DNA of 64,000 nucleotides from Ornithodoros turicata (lineage: Eukaryota > Arthropoda > Arachnida > Ixodida > Argasidae), in the NCBI RefSeq assembly GCF_037126465.1, contig NC_088201.1:140308376-140372375 (forward strand), written 5' to 3'. Under the pieces are notes generated by a model. That model ran no database searches. It saw only the letters and a program-made list of their open reading frames with translations, and was not told the DNA's origin. Of the stretch, positions 32,750 to 44,245 are shown piece after piece (the first letter of the stretch is position 1; every line of letters begins with the position of its first letter). The position numbers and the translations under genes are program-made.

Positions 32750-33130
32750 TCACAACACTTTAGCGAGGACGTCTTCTAACGTGGAGACAGCACGTTCCTT
32801 TCCATCGACGACGGTAATGTCCAAGCTCGTGTGGTTGTTTTTCCAGTAGTCATGCAACACGGTGACGGAAAACCCTGTATTTATGATTGTATCGTTGATG
32901 GGTTCTCCGTTTCTATATCGCTCCAACAGTTCCAACTTGTACCTCATAAACTGTCTTATTTTATGAGTACTCCGCTCGGGAATAGCTCTCAAAATGTCAC
33001 TAAAATCACTCTCTTCTCCGTGTCCATCTAAAAACTTGTGTACGTATTGTAAATCTGCCAGCATGCGTTTGCATACGAACTGATCCATCTCACACGACAC
33101 ACTGAGGCTTCGCACTTTCGCGGTTGTCAA
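32750..33130 (-). CDS. Unrecognised 126-residue single-exon gene
   Basis: Family not recognised. ATG at 33130 and stop at 32750, with no intron needed. The product is rich in charged residues and predicted helices (CKRMLADLQYVHKFLDG, IRQFMRYKLELLERYRNG) followed by a segment that looks like beta strands (TVLHDYWKNNH, LDITVVDGKE). A poly(A) signal on the same strand lies at about 32682-32687, 63 bases past the stop. It converges on the two-gene pair at 31.3-32.5 kb. Compact spacing and short UTRs set this cluster apart from the intron-rich transposon genes around it. Confidence 0.5.
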   Translation of the reverse strand: MTTAKVRSLSVSCEMDQFVCKRMLADLQYVHKFLDGHGEESDFSDILRAIPERSTHKIRQFMRYKLELLERYRNGEPINDTIINTGFSVTVLHDYWKNNHTSLDITVVDGKERAVSTLEDVLAKVL

Positions 33131-33218
33131 GTCGCTGCTCAGTCACGACATAGCATCACTGTGCTTTGTGCTTGATTTAATTAATATCTTATGTTGAAGT
33201 CTAAAACTGCAATATAAC

Positions 33219-33470
33219 TGGCTCAGTGGTTAGCGCCCTGGCCATGTCACGTCGAGACTGGGAGGTACCCGGGTTCGAATCCCGGTGCCGGCTGTGCTGT
33301 CTGGGGTTTTTCCTGGGTTTTCCTCAGACACTTTCAGACATATGTCGGCACAGTTCCGTTAGAAGTCGGTCCAGGACGCACATTCCCCCAGGGCGTCAGT
33401 CGTGACGTTGCCCACATACGTGAGGCCGACAACGGCAAGCCCTATCACCACCCACCACCACCACCACCAG
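33219..33470 (+). mobile_element. tRNA-derived SINE
   Basis: A-box-like TGGCTCAGTGGTTAGCG begins at 33219 and a perfect B box GGTTCGAATCC lies at 33272-33282. This is followed by a non-tRNA body (GGGGTTTTTCCTGGGTTTTC) and a CACCAC-rich tail at 33445-33469. The tRNA-like head does not fold as a complete tRNA, so it is not a tRNA gene. RNA polymerase III SINEs with such heads are common in ticks. Confidence 0.85.
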
Positions 33471-34255
33471 GATAAAGTCGCGTGAGCTGTCCACGCGCCG
33501 CATGTTTCAGATATTGCTGCATAGTGCTCGTGAATCTATCTGCCCGTCTGTGAAGGTGAGCGCATTTTTTCCGAGATGAACTCGTTCATAGTGCGACGTT
33601 GTGCCCTGAACTTATATTTCTAAGGGTGCTTCCAGTTGTGCTCTGCGTACGAGCTGTGTCGTGTACGCTGGCTTTGTTTGACAGAATATTCTGAGGGGAG
33701 CAATGTAAAATTCTGTTTCTTCATACTTAGCTTGGGTTGAGTCTTCTTTTTTTAAGCTTGAGTACGTGCGTGCATAGCATTGTTTAATAAGCGTTGGAGC
33801 GTCAGTGCGTCTTGAGCTTCACCACATAGCGCCACTATGCTATTGTCATTCTGCTCGATTTATTTAATTTCGTGTGTTGAATGCGCGCTGTCTAAAATAA
33901 AAACGGACCCAAGCTCTATAGGGTTTATTGATCATTCAAGTTGCTTCATTCAAGTTGTTTTTCTCTCAAGCCAGCTTCTCTGCACAGCATCAACTATCGA
34001 TGTTTTCTCGATCATGTGCTTCTTCCTGCTTATTTCGAACGCGTGCTGGCTTCCCTGATTAGAATCACGGAGTCTTTTCCACTTTGTTTACTACACATTG
34101 AAACGTTTTTTTTTTTTTTTTTTTGGTTCTGTCACAAGATTCGTTCTCAGGAATGAACGCGCTCCATTGCATCATTTGCCATTCTGCTTCATTGAAACAA
34201 TTTTTAGGTTGAACTGCAAAGCACACACACATCCTAAACGATCCTACAAGCTTGT
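33471..34255. other. Non-coding stretch
   Basis: AT-rich with a run of about 19 T at 34107-34125. No exon, repeat or RNA could be supported. Confidence 0.45.
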
Positions 34256-35030
34256 TCTCAGGGATGGGCTTGACCTAACGCATGCATGCAACCAGGTGAA
34301 GCCAACTTTACTCGTGTATAATGTGTTTTGAGATGTGTACCCTAAAAACGTTTTTTTTTAATTTCCCATTAGCAACTGTGGCTATGTGAACAGCGGGAGG
34401 CGGCGGCATGTAATCTGTTCAACCTTCTAACGCTAGATCTCTAGTATGAATCAGTTGGATAGAAATGAGTCAATGGCGCGACGCAGCTGTCCATCTTTGC
34501 AAAGAGGGTAATCACAAGCGGCGCTATCTCTTCTATGTGTAGGGAACCTTCTTCGGCGCCGTCAGAGCATGTGAAAAAGTTTCATTGTGAACCAGAGGGC
34601 AGCCAGATGGGGTGGGCTGCACCTAACGCACGCATGCAACCGGGGGAAGCCAACTTTACTTGTGTAAAGCGTGTTTTGAGATACGTACCCTGAAAAAAAA
34701 AATTCCCATTTCCAACTGTGGCTATGTGAACAGGCGGCGGCATGTAAGCCTTCTAACGCTGTCTCTCTAGACGTATGAACCAGTTGGATAGAAATGAGTC
34801 ACCAATGCAATGGCAGCTGTCCATCTTTGCAAAGACAAGCGGCGCCATCTCTTGTATGTGTAGGGCAGAGCATGTGAAAAAGTTTCATTGTGAGCCAGTG
34901 AGCAGTCGTGGATGGAGGCATGAGTCGATAGAAGTTGGAGCCTACCAGCCCCAGGCTAAATCTATCTTATGGTAAATATCCCACAGTTAAACTTATACTA
35001 TCTCATCTAGAGATTAGGGGGAGTAGCAGT
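34256..35030. repeat. ~350-bp duplicated unit (two copies, third partial near 35610)
   Basis: The words AACTGTGGCTATGTGAACAG, GGCGGCATGTAA and GTCAGAGCATGTG occur in the same order near 34373-34575 and again near 34715-34880, with a partial third copy from about 35610. The frames inside are shared artefacts. Confidence 0.7.
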
Positions 35031-37530
35031 CGGGTCTAGCGATGAGTGGAAGTGCAGTGCGAGCCTGTTAGGGAGCTCTAGACATAAGTGACCAATGAGA
35101 GGCTTGTAGTCAGATGGGCCAATGAGCAGACCACTTGCAGTTAGATGAACCGATAACAGTTGGTGTCTATCGAGGGAGCTGAGTGACCAATGAGCGCAAG
35201 AGATGACCGGGATCTCTCTGATGCAGCTGAACTAACCCACAGCTGGACCAGGAGGCTGTTGTACCAAATAAAGGTTGAAAGCAACAATTGTCGTGTGCCT
35301 TGTCTGAAGCTGCTGCATTGTGGTTTAGGAGTGATAGGCTAGCCAATCACTGTTCAGTAGGCTTAGCGTGGACAAATCAGGGCCAGACATCGGTAGGCTT
35401 CGGTGTGAAGGGAGAATCAGTAGGCTTAGCGTTGTTCGGCATAGAAGTCAGTAGGCTAAGAATCGACCAATCAACGCGAAGTGGGTGGAGCCAGTAAAGA
35501 GTTGCGCCACGAGGTAAGTAGCATGGACCAATCAGGGCCAGCCACAGCAGAACCAAGTCGTGCCCTATGACGCAGCTGGACCAATAGTATAATTTCTATT
35601 AAATGTGTAGGGAACCTTCTTCGGCGCCGTCAGAGCATGTGCGTTGTGAACCAATGAGCATCAGGGTGGAGGCATGCGGTTAGCACGGGCCAATAGCAGT
35701 TGGAGCCTACCAGTGTATGACCCCCGCTAAAGTTATCTTATGGTAAAAGTTACAATCTCCCACAGTTAAATTTATCTCGTCTAGAGATGAGTGTAAGTGA
35801 CCAATGAGTAGCTTGCAGTTCAATGGATGAATAGCAGTGGGTGAGTGACCACTTGCTGTTAGATGGACCAATCGGAGTTGGAGCCTATGAGGGAGCTGTG
35901 ACCAACTAGAACCAATAAGGAGCTGGGTGAGCGACCACTTACAGTCAGATGGACTAACGAGCAGACCACTTGCAGTTAGATGAACCAATAACAGTTGGAA
36001 TCTACCGGGGGAGCTGAGTGAGCAATGAGCGTGAAAGATGACCACATAGAATTGTGGACCAATGATCTCTCTGAACTAACCCACACCTGGACCAGGAGGC
36101 TGTTGTACCAAATAAAGGTTGAAATCAGGTCCCCCAAACTCACCTCGGAAAAGCGTGCAATGAAGAAGGCCGCCACTAGATACCCCACTGTTGCCGTTCC
36201 GTATCACTGCAGCGCGCTAAGTTTAGCGGCAAAATGTTTTTGTTGTTTCTGCGAATGAATCTAGTCTTTATATGTCCAAATAAAACGCGTATAACAACTT
36301 TCTCTGTCGTGTTTCACTTTTTGGTCCGTTTTTAAACGTGTTGAGCGATCGGAAGGATCTAGTGCACGGCTGCGTGCATCACATAGCGTACCTGTCGTAC
36401 CAGGCGCCGCAGGCCCTGCAGTCGTCCATTTCTCCTTCGGTGACTTAGCCTGGCTTGGATTGTGCTTCAACTGGATCTTTAGCGTGCTACAATCCACGCA
36501 AGCCAACGTCTGGTAACAATGGGGTATCTAAGGGCGGCCTCCGGCATTGCACGCATCGGGATAGGAACAAATACATGGGAAAATGGCGACCTTGGGGGAC
36601 CTGGTTGAAATCAACAATTGTCGTGTGTCTTGTCTGAAGCAGCTGTCTGGCTTAGGAGCGACAAATTCAGGTAAGCCAATCACCGTTCAGTAGGCTTAGC
36701 GTGGACCAATCAGGGCCAGCCATCGGTAGGCTTAGAATGGGCCAATCAGCGTGAAGTGGGCGGAGCCAGTAAAGGGTTGCACCATCCTTGTGGGCTTAGA
36801 ACGGGCCAGCGAGGGCTAATCGGCGGGCTTACATTGGGGACGGCCAATCAGAGCGTCAGGAAAGTCTGGGAGGGTGATCAGTAGGCTTAGACGTATGAAT
36901 CAGTAGGCCTAGAATGGACCAATCAGCATGAAGTGGGCGGAAAGTTGCACACCACAAGGTAAGTTTGAACATCTGAGATAAAGCCGCAGCAGGGTCACTG
37001 CCGAGTGCGCCATCTGGCGGGCGCTAACGAAGGCTATGTTCAGCGGGCTTAGTCAGCCAATCAGTGCGCTTAGAACGGGCCAATCGGTAGGCTTAAATTG
37101 AGGACGGCCAATCAGAGGGCTTAGAAAGTCTGGAAAATGTGGAGAGTGATCAGTAGGCTTCGAATGGAACAATCAGCGGAGCCAGTTAATCTGCATAAAA
37201 GGGCGGAGCTGTGCTCAGCGATACGCATGCACCAATCAGCGTGAAGTGGGCAGAGCCGAGTAATTAGCATAAAGGGGCGGAGCTACTGTCAACCAATCAA
37301 TGATCAGTAGGCTTAGCACGGGCCATTCAGCGTGAACTGGGAGGAGCCAAGCCAACTAATTAGCATAAAGGGGCGGAGCTACGGTCAGCCAATCAAAGAT
37401 CAGTAGGCTTAGCATGGGCCAATCAACGTGAAGTGGGCGGAGCTAATGGCGGCCAATCAGATCAGTAGGCTTAGCATGGGCCAATCAACGCGAAGTGGGC
37501 GGAGCTAATGGCGGCCAATCAGATGGCTTT
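35031..37530. repeat. CCAAT-box and GC-box rich tandem array
   Basis: I count about 28 CCAAT words on the plus strand, most as GACCAATGAG in the left part and GGCCAATCAG / GGACCAATCA in the right part. They are interspersed with GTAGGCTTAG and, in the right half, many GGGCGGAGC words. The last two units (about 37408-37467 and 37468-37527) have a 60-bp period. CCAATCA is the classic NF-Y site and GGGCGG the Sp1-type GC box. The array stops some 440 bases before the start codon of BEN copy 2. An unrelated segment interrupts it at about 36125-36600. Confidence 0.75.
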
Positions 37531-39336
37531 GGATTTGGCTTGTGTTGGCTTAGAACTGGATTGCGTTGGATTAGAACTGGATTATGGCTTAGACTTGGAT
37601 TGGAATTGGATTGGAATTGGATTAAAGAAAACTCTTGGCTATAGGACTCCTTTCTATACTACTTATATGCAGGATTCTTTGTCGCCGCGAACGAAACACG
37701 CCTAATACACCACAACTGAACTGAACTGACAACTGAACTTTGAAAATATACAATCTGTTGCTGAGTTAGCCAAGTCATCCGCATCACTTCTAACATCAGT
37801 GACATCATAGCCAATCCATAGTACAATCCAATTCGAGCTTGTTTACTTCTGCCGGAGGCTGCACGCCGTCATCTGTCATAGAGTTGCAATCTTCGCAGTT
37901 GCTGACCGTCAATCTTGCTTTGGCTCTGTGGTAGTATTCGTTTTTGTTTTTGGTTAACATATTGTCTCGCGATGCATGCATACGTATGTTATGTTGCCGA
38001 CGACGTTAGAGCTATCGTGCCGGTGCCGTTGATACGGGATTTCCACCCAAGAAGTGGCACCGATTTTGGCAGCAGTCCGCACATGGTGTATTGGTGCTCC
38101 ATACGTGGTCAAGTAAGTGACGACGAGTATTACGAGGCACAAATTTTGGATCTGGCAGGTAATAAGCTTATCTATTTCTGATGACAGCAAATGTGGTATT
38201 TTATGTAACCACGTGTTTTTTGTTGTTGCGTGTGTATCAAATAATACTTCATTTAAGCCATTAGCAGTTGGCATGTCAGAATCTGCAGAAGCAGAAAGAA
38301 ATGGCCGTTGCAAACTTGCTTTATCTGACGAAACTGGTGCGGTTCCATAGCAGCCGCAGAGTAATGCCGACGTGCCGGCAACAGTCATATGATCCAGCAC
38401 TTGATGGCGGACTTGACTTACTTTTCCCAGTAAGCAGTCCCTTTCCTTTTCCCTTTCGCAGTTGGCTCCCAGTCGTCCGACTTCCGGGCTTGACGTCGCC
38501 TATTAGCCTGTTTTTCATTGCCTTGCTATGTTTCTTGTGACAGGAATTCCTTTTAGTGTTTAATAACTACGCTCGTTGTAGTGCAGTTCGAACTAAGTTC
38601 GACCTTTTGTTGTGCAATTCGAACTTTGGTTTGCTTTAGCGCATAACATATCCGTCTTGCTTCAGACACCAAGGCCGACCATATAAGGAAGTTGAAATCA
38701 AGAAAGCTGCCCATACCGACCATTTTCGAGTGTGACCAAGATTACCATCCTGCCCGCAACGCAGAGGTACATTTGCAGCTCCACAGCAAGAATGCAAGTG
38801 GTATGGGCAAAACCTTGGTTCACTCTGAGGGCTTTGTGGTTTCCCCATTTAGTACCCATGGGCTTTATCACAATAAGCCTTTTACATCCCGGCAACACAT
38901 CTCTGCTTAGGTAGCAATTATTTTCTACCGGTACACATGGTAATTTTTTACACTGAATAAGGTTTTTCTTGTCAGAGAAGAGAATCTGACACCAAAAAGG
39001 TGAAGGCAAGTGCAACGAAGCATCGTTCGAAGCATATCGCATCCCATCCGCCAGAGAAGACAGCACCAAAGAGAGTGAGTGACCTTTGTAGTACTGTAGC
39101 GGAGGTTACTGTAGTTGGCATGTGGTGGGATTCGTTGCTGCTAATGTCTCTGTGTCAGGGACAACGAAAACATGGGCTAAACAAGCACTCAGCTGAAGAA
39201 TGCAGTTCATTCGGTGATTCACTTGTACCGGAAAGCATGCTTGCTTAAAAAGACAGGACTATCGCCGAGTTGAGCAAAAAACTGCATGAAGAGCAGGAGA
39301 AAACCCACGGACTTACCTTGGCACTTGACAACATCG

Positions 39337-40400
39337 GTACAGAAAGTTGATGTTGAAATATAATCACTGAGTTATGTCATGGGAGCCACTGACACAGAAA
39401 GTGGTCAGGTAGGGACTGTCTCTCACAGCCGCTATCGTAAGTTCATACCAGCTTGCTGCACCATCTCCTTTCTCTCCAATGCAGCATGGTTTTCTTTTTA
39501 CTGTGACATTTTTATATTCAAACCCAAATACTTATTCTGTTTTTGAACATAATATAAAATTATGGCCGAAACTTTGTGGTAATTGGTGCACATCTGCCGG
39601 ACAACTAATTCATTGAAATGTTTTAACTGACATTTTAGTTAGTGACTGATGGGAAAAACTGATGTAGCAGAATTAGAGCCTGTCGCAACTTTAGTGTCTC
39701 AATGCCTCCGCGATTCCAGCACGTTCCCCTGTCCCTAGCCACCAATAACTTTGACAAATTTATTATTGCGCTCAATTCTAGCATGCTTGTTTCAGATATT
39801 GCATGGAAGACTGGAGAGAAGAAAGAAGCTGCACTTGTCAAGGATACAAAGGAAAGAGAAGCTGAACTCGACAAGTGTTTATTTTCTAAATTATTTTTGG
39901 ATGACGAAGTGTTCTGCAAAATCACATGCCGTGAGACAATAAGTTGTGCATGAGGGCATCAGAGTTGTTACAGCTTTCGGCCTGTCCCTCACAGAGTGTC
40001 CTGAGTCGTGCTCCTATCAGGTTAATGATGATGTCTCTGCCACCAGACCTGGGCGCATCATTGTTGCTGCCTTCAGCATGGCGGATATTTCCTGGCTCAG
40101 ACGGAAAAGATGACATCACATCAAAATTGGAAGGTCAGTACTTAAACCACGTTGTCAGCTCACTGTGCTATAACTCGGATTCAGCATTTTCAGCATTTAT
40201 TTTTGGGGAGATTCAGGGGGGGGGGGTATTTTGGCATCTATTTGTTTTGTCAAATTGGGATATCATGGGCATTTTAAATCGTTTGCGCCAAAAGTAGGTC
40301 CCGGAAAATTGGCAGCTACAGTGTCTGGGAAATATGGGTTAAATCCTTCCGGTCAACTTTCACCCTACCGTGGATGCTCTAATAGCCAAAAGCCGTTCCC
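39337..40400. other. Long intron of BEN copy 2
   Basis: Between coiled-coil and linker exons. AT-rich, with a G run at about 40216-40225. I see no additional exon that fits in phase. Confidence 0.4.
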
Positions 40401-40403
40401 TAT

Positions 40404-40641
40404 TGTCAAACAAGAATGACTCGGACACAAGAGATGTGACTTACACGGTTTAATCTTTGCCGCCAAAAAGGTCGCACACAACTATACAAACCGACCGTCC
40501 ATGCACGATTGTCACTGTCCCGTTGTTTTCCCCCGAGTCCCTTCTCCTCCTGGGGTCCTCCCTTGACCTTGGGGACTTGCGGTCGCCCAAGGCCAATACG
40601 GAGTGCTAGCCTCCTGCGAGGGTGCCAGGGAGGACCCCACA
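40404..40641 (-). mobile_element. Possible solo LTR
   Basis: On the minus strand the segment starts TGTGGGGTCCTCCC and ends TTCTTGTTTGACA, with GATTAAACCG as a possible poly(A) signal region and GC-rich upstream half, the usual build of a short LTR. No matching target-site duplication or second LTR was found, so this is tentative. Confidence 0.4.
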
Positions 40642-40776
40642 AGTGATTTGATATGTGCTATGTCGTGAGCAAATTCCAGTCCACACCATATCTGAACCCG
40701 GAGGTGTCGTGTCCATTGAAAGTGTTTTATGTGAACGTGTTTTTTTTTTTTTTTTGCAAATACTGAACCCGAGCGG

Positions 40777-41133
40777 GGTCATTCCGTGCCAAGTGATCCA
40801 ATGCTGTCGTTCGACCATCACCGATTTCAATTTTAAAAATCAGGTTGATTTGAGGGGTCACCAGCAGATACGTCACGAAAGAATAATGCGAAATTCGCAA
40901 GCGTTCTGCGGCTAGGGGCTGCTAACCTCTGAGCGCGAACTGTGTTCACTTTGGCAGCGCATTGCTTCGCCTCTACAGCACTTAGAAAGTCGAAAATTGA
41001 AAGGGTGGCTGCTGAAAGGGTCCTCCTGGGTTCGTGACGTATCTGCTGGTGACCTCTCCAATCAACCTGATCTTTTAAACTGAAGTCGGTGAAGGTAGAG
41101 CGACATCATTGGATCGCCTGGCCTGGAATGACC
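40777..41133. mobile_element. 357-bp foldback MITE, GGTCATTCC family
   Basis: The left arm starts GGTCATTCCGTGCCAAGTGA and reaches TCACGAA near 40880. The right arm from about 41027 is its imperfect complement, ending GGAATGACC. Arms of about 105 bp flank about 145 bp. No coding capacity. The outer motif is shared with the larger foldback at 5604-7048. Confidence 0.8.
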
Positions 41134-42469
41134 TAGCTATAACTGTGTAAAGTTGTGTGTTACATATGTCCGCTTCATTACTTTTTTTTTTTCTACACTG
41201 TGGAGCATCTCCAGTAAGGGCTTCACCACAGTCATCAGGTGCACATCTTTTGTCCTTTGCCCCCACATTATGCGTGTGAAGCATTACATGTATCAGAGCA
41301 CAATTGTCTGCAACGTTTTTTTACTCAATCGTTGTGCTGTTTTTCTTCGGTTGCCATCCATCGTGAAATGGGCCATCATAATTGTGTTTTTGCAATTTCT
41401 CATAGCTTCCCATTGTCATCCTAGCACAGAGGAACCAGTAGCCAATCTTGATGTTGCATGCTCACAGGCATCAGCCAGACAATCAGGTATCCTTTGTACT
41501 TCTGCCTTTGTATCGCATATATATCTCCAAGCCAGATGCCATTGGCAGCTTACCGTTGCACTCGTTAATGCACTGCTTTCATCAGTTCCTTCATTAGGGT
41601 CTTATCCGTTCAGCAGTCGCAAGGGATGAACTATTCAACTGCAGAGGACAGGGTACGAATCTCTTAACATGTTCGCGATCACTGCTTGCTGCAAATGTTT
41701 GAGTTGAACCTGGACAAGGATGTTCGGCTTCCGACATTACTAATTTCAGTTTTGTGACTTAGTGGAATTCTATTGCTTTAGTGAAAAATTTTAGCAAAAC
41801 ATGGGAGCAAACTGGTGCATTACTTCTTCCTGTACCTGTTTACTACTCTTTCTGCACAGCTATTCTTCAGAGAACTTTTATGGTACTGTGGTACCACGAA
41901 ACTGAAATTGGGCAGTTGTGTTTGAAGCAGTGCATTCTCCATATTAGCATTATGCTTGGCAGTGGTGCTCTCACAGGAGTATAGTGGGTGTGTCGAGGTG
42001 ATTAACTGTAGTGTGCTGAAATCACACTGTGGTATTGCAAGGCTCTCACTAACTTCCAGGTAATTAATTTGCTGTAATGTAATTACATGTGATGTAATTC
42101 ATTGGAATAACTAAACACTCTTGAAAGTGTGCAACCATAATTGGCACACTTTTTTTTCAGCTTGTACCCTAATTACCCTGCAGATTATTTTGGTGTTCTG
42201 GGGGATGGTCAGTGGTGGCGCATTATAGCAAGATTTTACAGCTCTGGTAATGGCATTGTTTATGTTGACTTGATATTTTTATTTGATATGAATTTTTAGG
42301 TTGACCTCGGGAACAACCACTTCATTCCTGCAATGAAGCTTGCCTTCATTCAGCGACAGGTAACAGACATGAAGGTCATTAAAGACCTGGCTCAGCACTT
42401 CTGGACCGTAGATGAAATTTCGTGTCGAAGTATTACGGGGCAGCCTTCCTGGAGGCCAGGCGTTGCTGG

Positions 42470-44245
42470 TGTGGCGGCCAGTGTGTGATGACGAAGACGT
42501 GCCTCTGCTGCAACGCGCTACGGCGCTGGCACGGCAGTTCTACCGGCACCGTCCTAGGCTCACGTCGCAATGGTCGCACATTCCACGTCGTCGCCACATG
42601 CTTCCCGAGCATCCCTTCCCGAGCATTCCCTTCCCGAGCATCACGCTGCTGTACCGGTCGCGGTACGCTGCTGTCGACCGCCCCACCCGCATCTGCAACG
42701 CTTGCGGTCCAAGAACCCTGCCCGCCTCGCCTTCCCACCAGGGGTCGGATTCAAAAACGCGATCGTAAGTTACGCTAAGATGCGCTAAGATGTCGTAGCC
42801 TGCGACGCGCGAACGACGGCGTCCTAAGCGCGATTCATACAGCTATCGTAGTGGAGAGGGTACCAGCTTTGACGAGGAAGAGGAAGTTGCTCACTTCCTG
42901 TCACGTGCACCTCGGAGAGAAACAGCCAAAGGGTGCGAGACTATGTTTTAACTATGGTGACGATGACGAAAACTTGTATTCGCGCCTATAAGAGTCGTCC
43001 CATTAGAAGAAGGCGAAGTTGTTCGTCCCCAAATATTTTGTTACTGCACGTGCTCTCGGTCTTTTGGTAGCCATAATGGATACCATGCAATCACAGGAGA
43101 AACGAGTTTGATGACACTGCAAATATATTCCCAGTATGTTTGTCTCGGGGAGGGGGTGGGTGAGGGTGCTTTGTAAGCGGTGTGTTGCACCCAGTTTTGC
43201 AGCTTTTATGGCTTCTTTTGCCTTTCTTGCAGACAATTTGGAGGGGTGTTGGGGGTATCTTAGCAGGGTGTAGGGGATGCTTGAAACATCCCTGCGACCC
43301 GATTTTACGGAGCACAAAGTTGAAGCATTTGTTGAAGGTTACCAAGCGAAAAAGTGCCTCAATGTCCCTTCGGGGATGGTCTCGATGGTACTGTGGCAAA
43401 GTGCAATGCGTTGGCGCGTATTACGGAGTCTTTGTTTGCCGTCTCTAAATCCACCGCTGCCAAATAACGCCGTCATCTTTCTTCGTAAGACTGCTCGGGA
43501 GCTGTCGCAGGATTCCGCCGTAAGCTGCGAAGATTTTGCGACGCGCGCCGTTCGCGAATCTACACTTCATCGTAACTTTCCCGTACGACGGAGTTACGAC
43601 AGATTCCGTCGCACGAGCTCTTTGTGAATCTGACCCCAGGTTTCCGTACAAGACACTGGCAGCTCGTCCCGATGCGGTCAAGAGGCTCCGGGACCAACGT
43701 TCCACCGGGGACACGCACGGAGGCCACAGTGAGTTTTGCTCCCGGTCTCCCCGTGCTTCACGATGGTCCTCCCCGCAGTCTCCTTGGCGACAACACAACG
43801 AGCTCACCGCTCACGAACCAGTCGCGGTTCTGTCGTCCCATCCTGCATTACGTACGTTCTGCCTACCTGCCTACTCTGTACTCCGGCCCGCCCCTGGAAC
43901 CCTCCCGGCCAGCTCTTGTCCGCACCGTTCATCCTACCCCTACTGCCAACTCAGCACAAGACGCAAGACCCGCCGTCCCTGTTCCACGTGTCGCCCGTCT
44001 TCCTTCTCTTCATATATCGACGCGGAGCTGAACCGCTAGCTCTACACCGCTCCGCGTCTGAGGGGGGGGGGTGATGTGGCGGCCCGTGTGTGATGACGAA
44101 GACGTGCCTCTGCTACCACGCGCTACGGCGCTGGCACGGCAGTTCTACCGGCACCGTCCTAGTGTGAAGCCACGTCCATCTGCCCGCTGGGACATTCCAT
44201 CATCGCCGGTCAGCACTCATGTAGAGGAACACCACCTCATCTACA
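42470..44245 (+). mobile_element. Non-autonomous LTR retroelement inside the BEN exon (unit 1)
   Basis: The 3' LTR is 44075-44245 (171 bp, TGTGGCGGCC...CTACA), preceded by a run of G ending GTGA as polypurine tract. The 5' LTR starts at 42470, but most of it, the primer-binding site and the start of the internal region are deleted. The 4-bp target duplication CTGG flanks the insert (42466-42469 and 44246-44249). No reverse transcriptase or integrase is present. The internal frame is rich in P, S, T and R and unrecognised. Confidence 0.85.
42741..43636. mobile_element. ~895-bp element nested in the LTR element (unit 1)
   Basis: Ends GGGGTCGGATTCAAAAA and, inverted, GGGGTCAGATTCACAAA form a 17-bp imperfect inverted repeat. 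A CAG duplication may flank it. Removing it joins ...PPRLPTR to FPYKTLAARP in the LTR element's internal frame, supporting the boundaries. No transposase is recognised. Confidence 0.65.

Noticed and set aside
33219..33292. tRNA gene
   Set aside because: A and B boxes are present but no complete cloverleaf could be drawn, and the sequence continues into a SINE body and CAC-rich tail.
35288..35497. Protein frames in the CCAAT region
   Set aside because: They follow the tandem unit and have no independent support.
42140..42210. An extra 32-nt BEN linker exon after TTTTTTTTCAG
   Set aside because: It would fit in phase but has no counterpart in the other copies, and the exon 41586-41652 already fills the phase-changing position.
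43536..44039. 167-codon protein gene, and its copy at 56294-56797
   Set aside because: The frame begins inside the nested element and crosses into the LTR element's internal region; the two parts have different origins.
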